A stretch of DNA of 64,000 nucleotides from Carboxylicivirga sp. (GTDB lineage: Bacteria > Bacteroidota > Bacteroidia > Bacteroidales > Marinilabiliaceae), in NCBI GenBank assembly GCA_025210475.1, contig JAOARW010000080.1:1-64000 (forward strand), given 5' to 3'. Position 1 is the first letter of the stretch, and every line of letters starts with the position of its first letter. Positions 18,946 to 27,520 of this stretch are shown here, in pieces. The notes under the pieces were generated by a model that did not search any database, was not told where the DNA came from, and worked only from the letters and a program-made list of their open reading frames with translations. Both the position numbers and the translations under genes were made by a program.

Positions 18946-20406
18946 ATGAGAGCAGTTTCGATTATACTACTGGCAGTTTTATTTTTACCAACATCATACG
19001 CACAATCGCCCAGATTTAAAGCAAAATATCTGGATGCTATTCGTAGCCAAAGCCTGCAAAAACATGTATATACCCTGGCAGCTGACTCCATGAAAGGAAG
19101 AGACACCGGCTCTGAAGGTGAGCACAAAGCAGCCAAATATATAATTGAACAATTCGAAGCCAACGGATTAAAACCTTTTAATGACACAAGCTATTTGCAG
19201 AATATCGGATTATGGAGTTTTCAGTGGGATAAATTCGAATTTAACTCACCAAACAAAGTCATCGAACCATACAAAGATTTAGTTTATTTGAGTTCTTCAC
19301 CTATCGATGAAACCCTGCATGCTCAATGTGTTTTTATAGGAAATGGTTCTGACTCCATCATCGATAAGTTAAAATTGGAAGGAAAAATTGCTTTTGCTTT
19401 GGTGGATAACTTCAGGCGTTGGTATCGGGTTGCCAGTAAAGTCAAACAAAAAGGAGTTAAAGCCATTATTATTGCACACCATAACGATGCAGATGCTTTC
19501 TCTCAACTATCCGATCGTGTGTATACGTCTCACCAAAGCCCTTCCATCAGGCAAAGTAAACCCACCTTCTCGGATGCCATGATTAAAGCCTTTGCCGCCG
19601 ATCAGTCGCTGACTGAAGTTTTATTTGATTTACCTGTTGATAGCCTTAAAAACTTAAGTAAGCCCCGTCAGTTTCGAAAATTACCCACTCCAAAATTATC
19701 CCTACGCTGCCCACTAACTATCGAACCGGCTGAAGCATACAATGTAGCGGCCTATCTGCCTGGTAAAAAGAACCAAAATGAAGCCATTGTAATAACGGCT
19801 CACTACGATCATGTTGGTGTTAATTACAAAGGTATATGCGTAGGCGCTGATGATAATGCCAGTGGTACGGCTGCTGTTTTAGAACTGGCCAAGGCCTTCG
19901 AACCCTTAAAAGGCAAACTGGATAAAAACCTGATTTTCTTAACCACATCGGGTGAGGAAAAAGGATTATTGGGCGCTTTTTATTTTGCCAACCATCCCAC
20001 GGAACATCGTTTCAACATTAAAGCCAATGTTAACATCGATATGATTGGCCGAATTGATTCTACACACAAAAGCAATTACATCTATACAATTGGGAATAAT
20101 CACTACCCCGAATTTGACTCCCTGCTGCATGTGGCCAATAATATGATCGAGCCTTTAAGCATTCAATACGATTACAACAAATCACAAGGCTTTGGTAATT
20201 TCCTGCGATTATCAGATCATTATGCCTTTCATCGCATAGATATTCCGGTAATGGGTTTCTTTAGCGGGCTACATAAAGATTATCACAAGCCCACCGACAC
20301 CCCCGACAAAATTGACTATTCTGAAATGGAGCAACGGGTTAAATTAATTTTTAACACCATCTATCTGGCCGCTCAGCAGTCCGCTTTTAATTCAGAAGAT
20401 GACTAA
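18946..20406 (+). CDS. Secreted M28-family zinc peptidase
   Basis: The 486-residue precursor starts with a signal peptide ending SYAQ. The catalytic M28 domain shows its metal ligands and catalytic residues in order: ITAHYDH, GADDNASGTAAV, TSGEEKGLLGA, NIDMIGR and the C-terminal HKDYHKPTDT. An inserted PA-like domain is likely between about 115 and 245. M28 enzymes are di-zinc aminopeptidases or carboxypeptidases; it is followed by an MFS carrier of the peptide-transporter type, so peptide scavenging is a plausible joint role. Confidence 0.88.
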   Translation: MRAVSIILLAVLFLPTSYAQSPRFKAKYLDAIRSQSLQKHVYTLAADSMKGRDTGSEGEHKAAKYIIEQFEANGLKPFNDTSYLQNIGLWSFQWDKFEFNSPNKVIEPYKDLVYLSSSPIDETLHAQCVFIGNGSDSIIDKLKLEGKIAFALVDNFRRWYRVASKVKQKGVKAIIIAHHNDADAFSQLSDRVYTSHQSPSIRQSKPTFSDAMIKAFAADQSLTEVLFDLPVDSLKNLSKPRQFRKLPTPKLSLRCPLTIEPAEAYNVAAYLPGKKNQNEAIVITAHYDHVGVNYKGICVGADDNASGTAAVLELAKAFEPLKGKLDKNLIFLTTSGEEKGLLGAFYFANHPTEHRFNIKANVNIDMIGRIDSTHKSNYIYTIGNNHYPEFDSLLHVANNMIEPLSIQYDYNKSQGFGNFLRLSDHYAFHRIDIPVMGFFSGLHKDYHKPTDTPDKIDYSEMEQRVKLIFNTIYLAAQQSAFNSEDD

Positions 20407-20407
20407 A

Positions 20408-20415
20408 TACATTTG
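20408..20415 (+). promoter_or_regulatory. -7 promoter element of the MFS carrier gene
   Basis: TACATTTG matches TAnnTTTG exactly, 62 bp before ATG 20478; it lies just after the peptidase stop codon. Confidence 0.45.
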
Positions 20416-20477
20416 CTTTATGCCCGAAAGAAACTATTTTAGCCGTTTCTGAAAAAGTATAAACTAATAATATTGAT

Positions 20478-21932
20478 ATGTCAGGAATATTTAAGACAAT
20501 TAAAAGTTTTCCAAAGGTGTTTTGGGTATCCAATACCATGGAATTATTCGAAAGATGGGCATGGTATGGATTTTATATGGCCTTTGCTTTATACTTAGTT
20601 GGCTCAAAAGATACGGGAGCGCTAGGCTTTAGCGCCAATGAGAAAAGTATAATCATGTCAACAGGTACTTGGTTATTATATTTATTACCCCTTTTTACTG
20701 GCGCAATAGCAGACAGGATTGGTTATAAAAAAGTCTTGATTCTTTCTTACGCTATGTACATTAGTGGTTATTGGATGTTATCGAACTTTAATTCGTTTGG
20801 TTTAATGCTAGCTGCATACATTTATTTAGCTGTTGCTGGTGCTTTATTTAAGCCAATAATTTCTGCAATGATATCAAAAACTACTACATCAGAGAGTTCT
20901 TCCATAGGCTTTGGAATCTTTTATATGATGATCAATATTGGTGGTTTCATTGGTCCTTTCATAGCTGGAGCTATATATCAAAAGAGTTGGGATTGGGTAT
21001 TTTATATATCCATGATTACAATCTCGATCAACTATATCTTTGTTTTTTTCTTTTTTAAAGAACCAGGTAGAGAAAAGGATCAAAATAATGAGCCATTAGG
21101 GCAAGTTTTTATTCAAGCTTTAAAAAATATTGGTATTGCTCTTAGTAATTTTAAATATGTGCTGTTCTTAGTTATAATGATAGCCTTTTGGACAGCTTTC
21201 AATCAGCTATATTTTTCATTTCCTGTATTTGTAGATGATTGGGTTGATACCTCCAACCTTTACAATGCGCTCCATTCCGTTTGGCCATGGCTAGCTGAGA
21301 GCATTGGAACAGCTGAAGGAACAATAACTGCCGTTACCATTGGCAGTTTAGATGCCTTCTTCATTATCATCTTCCAAATATGGATTTCTGGCCTGGTAAT
21401 GCGCTACAAACCACTGAACGCTATGATGAGTGGTATATTGGTTCTTGGCATTGGAGTAGGTATGATGTTCGCATTCCAAAATAGTTTCTTTGTGATACTG
21501 GGTATTCTAACATTTAGTATAGGAGAAATGGCCAGTAGTCCTAAGTTTACTGAATATGTAGGTAGCATTGCTCCTCCAGATAAAAAGGCGCTATACATGG
21601 GAACTTCATTCCTGCCAATTGCAATGGGCTACTTATTTGCTGGTGTAGTTTCAGGTGATATGTACGATAAGGTTGCAGGAAAACTATATTTATTAAAACA
21701 AGAAGTTGCCAAACGTGGATTAGAGATTCCTGACATTTCTGAAACTTTCACTAAAAATAATTATCTGCAAAAAGCTGGAGAATTAATGAATATGGACCAA
21801 CATGAACTAACAAGTTTCTTATGGGTCAATTATAACCCATCTAAAATATGGATGTTATATGCTGGCATCGCAGCTGGAGCTGTTGTCGCTTTATTTATCT
21901 ATGATAAATTTATATTGAAATCAAAAGCATAA
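20478..21932 (+). CDS. MFS transporter related to the POT/PTR peptide-proton symporters
   Basis: The 484-residue membrane protein has about 12 helices. Its first helix carries NTMELFERWAWYGFY, the ExxER-type motif of proton-coupled peptide transporters, followed by GAIADRIGYKK, the MFS loop 2-3 motif. A longer soluble loop (about 405-450) precedes the last helix. Substrate is not certain: the family covers di/tripeptides and also nucleosides or other solutes. The neighbouring secreted M28 peptidase favours peptides. Confidence 0.8.
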   Translation: MSGIFKTIKSFPKVFWVSNTMELFERWAWYGFYMAFALYLVGSKDTGALGFSANEKSIIMSTGTWLLYLLPLFTGAIADRIGYKKVLILSYAMYISGYWMLSNFNSFGLMLAAYIYLAVAGALFKPIISAMISKTTTSESSSIGFGIFYMMINIGGFIGPFIAGAIYQKSWDWVFYISMITISINYIFVFFFFKEPGREKDQNNEPLGQVFIQALKNIGIALSNFKYVLFLVIMIAFWTAFNQLYFSFPVFVDDWVDTSNLYNALHSVWPWLAESIGTAEGTITAVTIGSLDAFFIIIFQIWISGLVMRYKPLNAMMSGILVLGIGVGMMFAFQNSFFVILGILTFSIGEMASSPKFTEYVGSIAPPDKKALYMGTSFLPIAMGYLFAGVVSGDMYDKVAGKLYLLKQEVAKRGLEIPDISETFTKNNYLQKAGELMNMDQHELTSFLWVNYNPSKIWMLYAGIAAGAVVALFIYDKFILKSKA

Positions 21933-21950
21933 CTAGATAAAATGCTATAA

Positions 21951-21984
21951 AAAGCCCGAAGCCATAAAGCTTCGGGCTTTTTTT
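21951..21984 (+). terminator. Rho-independent terminator
   Basis: Perfect 12-bp arms AAAGCCCGAAGC and GCTTCGGGCTTT, 6-nt loop, then a T run. The remaining 285 bases up to the chemoreceptor gene show no gene or clear promoter. Confidence 0.95.
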
Positions 21985-22270
21985 GTCATTTTAAACTAAA
22001 ACTCCGCCCCTCCATCACCTTAACCTCAATCTCAACATACTAATCGATTTAACGTATTGAACATTAAACTTCATTCCTAATCTCAAGAAAAACAGTCCGA
22101 CTGAGCTTATACTCATCAGAAGTTATAAAATATCTAAAAGTATGTAACTAACGTGCTGTACATGCGTAGAGGCATATTCAAAATCCCAGACACCTTGTGT
22201 TTATTAACTATTAATACGACGCAAGAAAACATCCTCTTACGGAGGAACAAATAACTTTACTTAATTGAAT

Positions 22271-24169
22271 ATGATTGGTTTAAGTTTTATGAACAACATT
22301 AAAATTGGCGCACGATTAAACTATATACTCGGTGCTATCGTGATTGCTGCTATTGTAATAATCGGTGCTTACTCTTCTTACAAAGAGTACCAGCTAATTA
22401 CTTCGGAAATGGAATCCATTTCTACCACACAAACACAGGATTTAAAGCGGCTTATTGACGTTCAGATTAATGATCGCCAAAACTTTGTGAATTCGGGTTC
22501 AAAAATCATGGAACGAATTGCTGATCTGCAACCATTTTCCTTTGATAACAATTCTCAAGCCCAGCTAACGGTAACGAACCAAATCAGTGGTGAGGAAATG
22601 CAAATTTCACTTCCGAGTTTAATACATGGTAAACAGCCAATGCTGCACCAATATCAACTCGTTGATGAAGTTGGAGAAATGATTAATGGTACAGCCACGG
22701 TTTTTCAAAAAATACCACAGGGATTTCTGCGCATATCAACCAATGTCAGAAAAAAGAACGGCGAGCGTGGCATCAATACATTCATCGATAACAACTCGCC
22801 TGTTTCTAAAAAACTTCTTAAAGGCGAAAGCTATTACGGACGTGCATTTGTTGTGGATGACTGGTACCTCACCGCCTACGAACCTCTAATGATTGATGGA
22901 AAAGTTGAAGGTATATTATACGTCGGTATCAAGGAAAAAGACATGGCCGGTATTAAAGAAGTATTCTATGGTAAGAAATACCTGGATACGGGTTACCCTT
23001 TTCTGGTTAACAAAGATGGTGATTTGCTAATTCATCCAACAGAAGAAGACACAAATATTGCGCAAGCCAATTTTTTCAAAGAAATTTTGGCCAGTACAAA
23101 TGAAAATGGATCAATTCAATACGATTGGAATGGCGAAGCCAAAATATTGTACTACCAGCGTGTTAGTCTTATTGATGCCTATGTCGTTATCACGTTCTTT
23201 AAATCCGAATTAAGCAATCTGGTTTTTAAGAATATTCTGATCATGGGGATAATTTTTATAATTGTCGTTTCTCTTTTAATCATTGTCATTCGCTTTGTAA
23301 GTCGCTCCATCACGCAACCACTATCGGAATGTGTTGCATTTACCGAGCAGCTGGCCAATGGTAACTTATCTGCAACGGTTAATATTGATCAGAAAGATGA
23401 AATTGGCACACTGGCCAAAGCATTGCAAAATATGATTTTGAAGATTGATGATGTGGTTAGCGATATTATTCGTGGTGCTGAAGATATCGCCGGAGCAAGT
23501 CATCATGTGAGCAATACCTCATCGCAACTCTCGCGTTCAGCAACCGAACAGGCCGCATCGGTCGAAGAAGTTTCGTCAACCATGGAAGAGATGGTGAGTA
23601 ACATCGAACAGAACAATGTGAATGCCAAAAATACCCGTGATGTTTCTCACAAAGTTTTGAAGAACATCCAGGAAATGGGTAACTCAACCAATGAATCATT
23701 GGCTGCGAGTCACACTATTGTTGAAAAGATTAATGTGATTAACGAGCTTGCACAACAAACTAACATTCTATCTTTAAATGCCGCTGTTGAAGCAGCCAGA
23801 GCTGGTGAGGAAGGAAAAGGATTTGCAGTAGTTGCGAGTGAAGTACGTAAACTAGCTGAAAACAGCAGAGCTTCGGCCAATGAAATTATTGAGTTAACCG
23901 ATAAAAGTCTTGGTTTAAACAACGAAGTAGGAACGCAGATGAATGAGGTGGCTCCTGAAGTTGAGAAGACCTCTAATCTGGTTGAAGAAATATCTGCTTC
24001 AAGTGAAGAACAGTTAAGAGGTGCCGAACAGGTAAATTCAGCCATGCAACAACTGAATCAAATAACCCAGCAAAATGCTTCATCGAGCGAAGAATTAGCG
24101 GCCAGCTCCGAGGAACTTACCTCACAAGCTGAGAACCTCAAACAAATTGTCAGCTTCTTTCATAAGTAA
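22271..24169 (+). CDS. Methyl-accepting chemotaxis protein with a periplasmic Cache domain
   Basis: About 632 residues: a membrane helix near 17-37, a large periplasmic sensor domain (about 40-320) of the double/single-Cache fusion type, a second helix (about 322-345), a HAMP domain (about 346-400) and the signalling hairpin (about 400-630). The hairpin tip reads [20 protein letters not shown] with the [17 protein letters not shown] flank. The start is uncertain: ATG 22271 or ATG 22289 ([10 protein letters not shown]). Cache domains bind small ligands such as organic acids or amino acids. No che genes lie nearby. Confidence 0.9.
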   Translation: MIGLSFMNNIKIGARLNYILGAIVIAAIVIIGAYSSYKEYQLITSEMESISTTQTQDLKRLIDVQINDRQNFVNSGSKIMERIADLQPFSFDNNSQAQLTVTNQISGEEMQISLPSLIHGKQPMLHQYQLVDEVGEMINGTATVFQKIPQGFLRISTNVRKKNGERGINTFIDNNSPVSKKLLKGESYYGRAFVVDDWYLTAYEPLMIDGKVEGILYVGIKEKDMAGIKEVFYGKKYLDTGYPFLVNKDGDLLIHPTEEDTNIAQANFFKEILASTNENGSIQYDWNGEAKILYYQRVSLIDAYVVITFFKSELSNLVFKNILIMGIIFIIVVSLLIIVIRFVSRSITQPLSECVAFTEQLANGNLSATVNIDQKDEIGTLAKALQNMILKIDDVVSDIIRGAEDIAGASHHVSNTSSQLSRSATEQAASVEEVSSTMEEMVSNIEQNNVNAKNTRDVSHKVLKNIQEMGNSTNESLAASHTIVEKINVINELAQQTNILSLNAAVEAARAGEEGKGFAVVASEVRKLAENSRASANEIIELTDKSLGLNNEVGTQMNEVAPEVEKTSNLVEEISASSEEQLRGAEQVNSAMQQLNQITQQNASSSEELAASSEELTSQAENLKQIVSFFHK

Positions 24170-24186
24170 AAGACAAAGCTCTATAA

Positions 24187-24226
24187 GCAAATTAGCCCGG
24201 AACAATTAAGTCCCGGGCTAATTTGC
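24187..24226. terminator. Bidirectional terminator between the chemoreceptor and RRM genes
   Basis: Perfect 14-bp arms GCAAATTAGCCCGG (24187-24200) and CCGGGCTAATTTGC (24213-24226) between converging genes. Confidence 0.85.
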
Positions 24227-24244
24227 TTTATGCTAAAGCTACAT

Positions 24245-24541
24245 TTAGTTTCTTCGGCGATTTCCACCACGGTTACCACCACCCTGACGGCCACCACCTT
24301 CTTTTGGACGAGCCTCTTTAATGTTGATGATCTTACCATCGTATTCAGCTCTGTCTAATTCGTAGATCGCTTTTTTAGCGGCCTCATCATCCGGCATCTC
24401 TACAAAACCGAATCCACGTGATTTTCTGGTCTCACGATCCTTGATAACTTTTGCGGATGTTACCTGTCCGTACTCTTCAAATAGGTCTTTCAAATCCTCA
24501 TCCCAGATGTTATCTGTCAAACCTGCAATAAAAATATTCAT
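24245..24541 (-). CDS. Small RRM-type RNA-binding protein
   Basis: The 98-residue protein is a single RNA recognition motif with RNP2 (IFIAGL, 3-8) and RNP1 (RGFGFVEM, about 42-49). It ends in a Gly/Arg tail (about 80-98) like an RGG box. Proteins of this type are widespread in Bacteroidota and cyanobacteria and bind single-stranded RNA, often cold-induced. The promoter position implies a leader of about 150 nt. Confidence 0.95.
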   Translation of the reverse strand: MNIFIAGLTDNIWDEDLKDLFEEYGQVTSAKVIKDRETRKSRGFGFVEMPDDEAAKKAIYELDRAEYDGKIINIKEARPKEGGGRQGGGNRGGNRRRN

Positions 24542-24709
24542 GCTTTAACACTTAATAAAATTATACCCAGATGCTGCTTGCATCCATTACTTATTAAAAA
24601 AGAAGAAAATTGAGAATTGAAATGTAGTGGCTTCCGGAAGAATCAATGAAGAAGAACTAAAATTCAGCGAATATCAAATACCTATCTTTTAAAATACCAC
24701 GCAAAGGTA
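24542..24709 (-). promoter_or_regulatory. Promoter and long 5' leader of the RRM gene
   Basis: On the minus strand TACCTTTG (24709-24702) matches TAnnTTTG exactly and is 160 bp from the start codon, leaving an untranslated leader of about 150 nt. Long leaders are common in cold-shock-type genes, but I cannot fold it here. The rest of the 338-bp divergent region to 24879 shows no other clear element. Confidence 0.45.
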
Positions 24710-24879
24710 GATAAATAAATTAGAGTCCAGCCTTTTGCTCTCATAAAGAGTGTTAATTTGAAAAGTGTTTGATAATCCCGGTTCAGTCATTAAACATTTT
24801 TCCAGGATTTATTTATTCATCATCCAAAAGTAATTGAGAAAATAAAACTTAAATTAGTATTACAATCTAACGATACACG

Positions 24880-25494
24880 ATGGATTATCTAAATGTTTTC
24901 AAAAAAATAAAGGCTCTGGCCGAAACAGGTTTGGTCTATGCCACTAACGGTTATGAGGTTGAACGCAATCAGGAGTTGATAGATCTCAGTCAGGAATTAA
25001 TAGCAGCACTTGCCAATCAACCCATCGAAGCTTTTGATAAGTTTTATCTGCCTCCGAAAGAATACCCTACTCCCAAAGTAGATGTACGCGCCTTAATATT
25101 AAATGAGAAAGATGAAATATTAATGGCTAAAGAAAAGATGGATGTTCGATGGGCCGTACCAGGCGGATGGGCCGATGTTGGCCATAGTCCTTCTGAAGTG
25201 GTTGTTAAAGAAGTTGAGGAAGAAACCGGAATTATTGCCGAAGTGGAACGCGTATTAGCCATCTATGACAAGCGTTGCCATCCGCATCGACCTCAACCAT
25301 GGTATGTTTATAAAATCATGTTCCTATGTAAGGCTACCGGTGGTGAATTGCGGGGCAATTTCGACATTGAAGCATCTGATTGGTTTGCCATTGATCAACT
25401 GCCACCTCTGTCGGAAGATCGAATACTTGCTTCGCAGATCCAGGAATTGTATCACTTAGCTAAAAATCCTCATTTACCAATTGTGTGCGACTAA
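24880..25494 (+). CDS. NUDIX hydrolase, probable ADP-ribose/nucleotide-sugar pyrophosphatase
   Basis: The 204-residue protein has a helical N-terminal extension (about 1-65; NUDIX_N type) and a Nudix domain (about 66-190). The Nudix box reads GGWADVGHSPSEVVVKEV then EEETG, with Lys in place of the usual Arg and His at the first Glu position. The PGGWADVG form is typical of the YjhB-like branch that hydrolyses ADP-ribose or related nucleoside diphosphates. Single gene. Confidence 0.88.
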   Translation: MDYLNVFKKIKALAETGLVYATNGYEVERNQELIDLSQELIAALANQPIEAFDKFYLPPKEYPTPKVDVRALILNEKDEILMAKEKMDVRWAVPGGWADVGHSPSEVVVKEVEEETGIIAEVERVLAIYDKRCHPHRPQPWYVYKIMFLCKATGGELRGNFDIEASDWFAIDQLPPLSEDRILASQIQELYHLAKNPHLPIVCD

Positions 25495-25594
25495 TTTAAT
25501 TTGGAAATGCTTAATCTACGTTGCGAGTTCTGATTATTTCGTTAGGCCTTATTTGATTGGCTTTGAAGATCGGATTCAAACCGACTTAAAACCT

Positions 25595-25602
25595 TATCTT
25601 TG
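25595..25602 (+). promoter_or_regulatory. -7 promoter element of rarD
   Basis: TATCTTTG, an exact TAnnTTTG match 20 bp upstream of ATG 25622; it supports that start over the in-frame ATG at 25481. Confidence 0.55.
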
Positions 25603-25621
25603 CCCATCAATTAACTTTCTT

Positions 25622-26524
25622 ATGTCAGAGAATCAAGAACAAACAAGTGGCTATTTTTATACATTTCTGGCATTTCTATGCTGGGGATTATTGCCTATCT
25701 ACTGGAAATTACTCAGCCATATTTCGGCATTGGAAATTTTATCGCACCGTATTTTCTGGTCACTCATCTTTGTGCTCGCATTTTTGGCATGGAAAAAACA
25801 ACTGAATCTAAAACCAATATTCAGCAACAAAAAAGCCTTAGGCACATTGATTATTACCGGCCTACTGGTGGGGAGCAATTGGGGAATTTATATTTACGCC
25901 GTTAACATCAACCACATTGTGGAAGCAAGCCTTGGGTATTACATTACGCCTTTGTTAAATGTGGCCCTGGGCATGGTATTTTTAAAAGAACGCCTGAATA
26001 ACATTCAAATAATTGCGCTTGTATTGGCCGCCGGTGCTGTTACCTATCTGACAGTTGACTATGGTGAGTTTCCCTGGATTTCAATATACCTGGCAGCTTC
26101 ATTTGGCGTTTATGGCTTATTAAAAAAGATAAGTGGTGTAGATGCAATGCCCGCACTCGCCATTGAAACATTGGTTCTTACTCCATTCGCATTAGTTTAT
26201 ATAGTATGGGGCATGATAAGCGGTAAAGGCCACCTTTTTGTTGAAAGTGTTCAAACCGATACTTTACTGATCTTGGCAGGCGTTGCCACCACCTTACCAT
26301 TATATTGGTTCGGTTTAGGTGCCAAGCGCATTTCACTCACCTCTGTGGGATTTATGCAATACCTGGGGCCGACCATCATGCTGTTTCTTGGTATATTTAT
26401 TTACCACGAAGGCTTCCCCAGTGAAAAGCAAATTGCCTTTTCGGCTATTTGGCTTGCCTTAGCTCTGTATAGCTATACAATTATCAGAACTTATCGAAAA
26501 CATAGAAAATCAAAACATTTGTAA
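25622..26524 (+). CDS. rarD: EamA-family transporter RarD
   Basis: The 300-residue protein has ten predicted helices in two EamA halves. RarD signatures are present: GYFYTFLAFLCWGLLPIYWK at the N-terminus, EILSHRIFWSL, and GSNWGIYIYAVN in the first half. Drug/metabolite-family carriers; the physiological substrate of RarD is not established. The upstream ATG at 25481 would overlap the NUDIX gene and lies before the promoter, so it is rejected. Confidence 0.88.
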   Translation: MSENQEQTSGYFYTFLAFLCWGLLPIYWKLLSHISALEILSHRIFWSLIFVLAFLAWKKQLNLKPIFSNKKALGTLIITGLLVGSNWGIYIYAVNINHIVEASLGYYITPLLNVALGMVFLKERLNNIQIIALVLAAGAVTYLTVDYGEFPWISIYLAASFGVYGLLKKISGVDAMPALAIETLVLTPFALVYIVWGMISGKGHLFVESVQTDTLLILAGVATTLPLYWFGLGAKRISLTSVGFMQYLGPTIMLFLGIFIYHEGFPSEKQIAFSAIWLALALYSYTIIRTYRKHRKSKHL

Positions 26525-26570
26525 GCTGTTAAGTAGGATAAATATCACTTAATTCATTACAAAAAGGATT

Positions 26571-26578
26571 TACCTTTG
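26571..26578 (+). promoter_or_regulatory. -7 promoter element of the second EamA gene
   Basis: TACCTTTG matches TAnnTTTG exactly. The possible TTG start at 26576 falls inside it, so the ATG at 26597 is the better start. Confidence 0.5.
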
Positions 26579-26596
26579 AAGCTCATTAAACAGAAC

Positions 26597-27472
26597 ATGC
26601 AGCATTCAATAATAAAAGCCTATACTGCCCTTTTTGCAGGGTTAATCATCATCGGATTTTCTGCCATTCTAATTAAATCGGCCGAAGCACCCGGAATGGT
26701 TACTGCCTTCTATCGGGTAGGAATTGCTTCAACGGTCTTGCTAATCCCTTTTTTAAGCAGATGGAAGCAAGTCAAGATGCTAACGCGAAAGGCTTTATTA
26801 ATGCCCCTATTGGGAGGCATTGCCTTTGGCATCGATACCGGCCTTTGGTCGTGGGGAATCGAAATAAGCAATGCCACCATCCCTACTTTAATGGCCAATA
26901 TGGCTCCTTTATGGGTGGGCATTGGTGCTTTTCTCATTTTTAAGGAACGACAACGCAAAGGCTTTTGGATTGGTTTAAGCATTGCCATTGGGGGAACTTT
27001 TTTAATGGCCTGGCAAAGTTTTCATATGGGAAAAGGTTTGTTTGCTGGCATCATTATAAGTTTGTTGGCCGGTATATTTTATGGCATTTACCATTTGTTT
27101 ACACAGCAAGGCCGGGCACTGATGAGTACACTCCTATACCTATCCATCAGTACTTTTGCTGCTGCCATAACCGTAGGATGTATCATAATCTGGAGCCCCA
27201 ACTATTCCTTTACAGGCTACGATCAATCAACCTGGATTATTTGGCTGGTATATGGTATTGGTGTACATGTGGGTGGCTGGACACTTATTAATTATTCGCA
27301 GGGACATTTAAAAGCAACCACAGTCTCGCCCACTTTGCTGGGTCAACCGGTTATTACAGCTATCGCGGCCTTTTTTATTTTAAACGAATCTTTAAGTATT
27401 TGGCAAATTGCCGGAGGATTAATTGTCATCAGTGGAGTATATCTGGTTAATATCAGTCGCTTAAAAAAGTAA
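26597..27472 (+). CDS. EamA-family (drug/metabolite) transporter
   Basis: From ATG 26597 the protein has about 291 residues with ten hydrophobic helices in two EamA repeats; the second ends LLGQPVITAIAAFFILNESLS, the usual repeat signature with Gly-Gln-Pro and Glu. Substrate unknown. Same orientation as rarD but with its own promoter, so the two need not share a function. Confidence 0.85.
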   Translation: MQHSIIKAYTALFAGLIIIGFSAILIKSAEAPGMVTAFYRVGIASTVLLIPFLSRWKQVKMLTRKALLMPLLGGIAFGIDTGLWSWGIEISNATIPTLMANMAPLWVGIGAFLIFKERQRKGFWIGLSIAIGGTFLMAWQSFHMGKGLFAGIIISLLAGIFYGIYHLFTQQGRALMSTLLYLSISTFAAAITVGCIIIWSPNYSFTGYDQSTWIIWLVYGIGVHVGGWTLINYSQGHLKATTVSPTLLGQPVITAIAAFFILNESLSIWQIAGGLIVISGVYLVNISRLKK

Positions 27473-27475
27473 ATA

Positions 27476-27497
27476 CCTGACACATATACGCATCAGG
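27476..27497. terminator. Possible convergent terminator
   Basis: A short dyad CCTGA/TCAGG with a 12-nt loop sits between the converging EamA and T9SS genes. The T run is poor on both strands. Confidence 0.4.
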
Positions 27498-27520
27498 CAT
27501 TTATAATGCTATCCAATCCA

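Noticed and set aside
22265-22270. TTG as the start of the chemoreceptor
   Set aside because: ATG 22271 and 22289 are available in frame and fit the family N-terminus better.
24880-25494. Possible loss of activity in the NUDIX hydrolase because of changes in the Nudix box
   Set aside because: The His and Lys replacements are common in the PGGWADVG branch and the EExxEE core is kept.
26576-26596. TTG start for the second EamA transporter
   Set aside because: The TTG is inside the -7 promoter element (26571-26578), upstream of the predicted transcription start.
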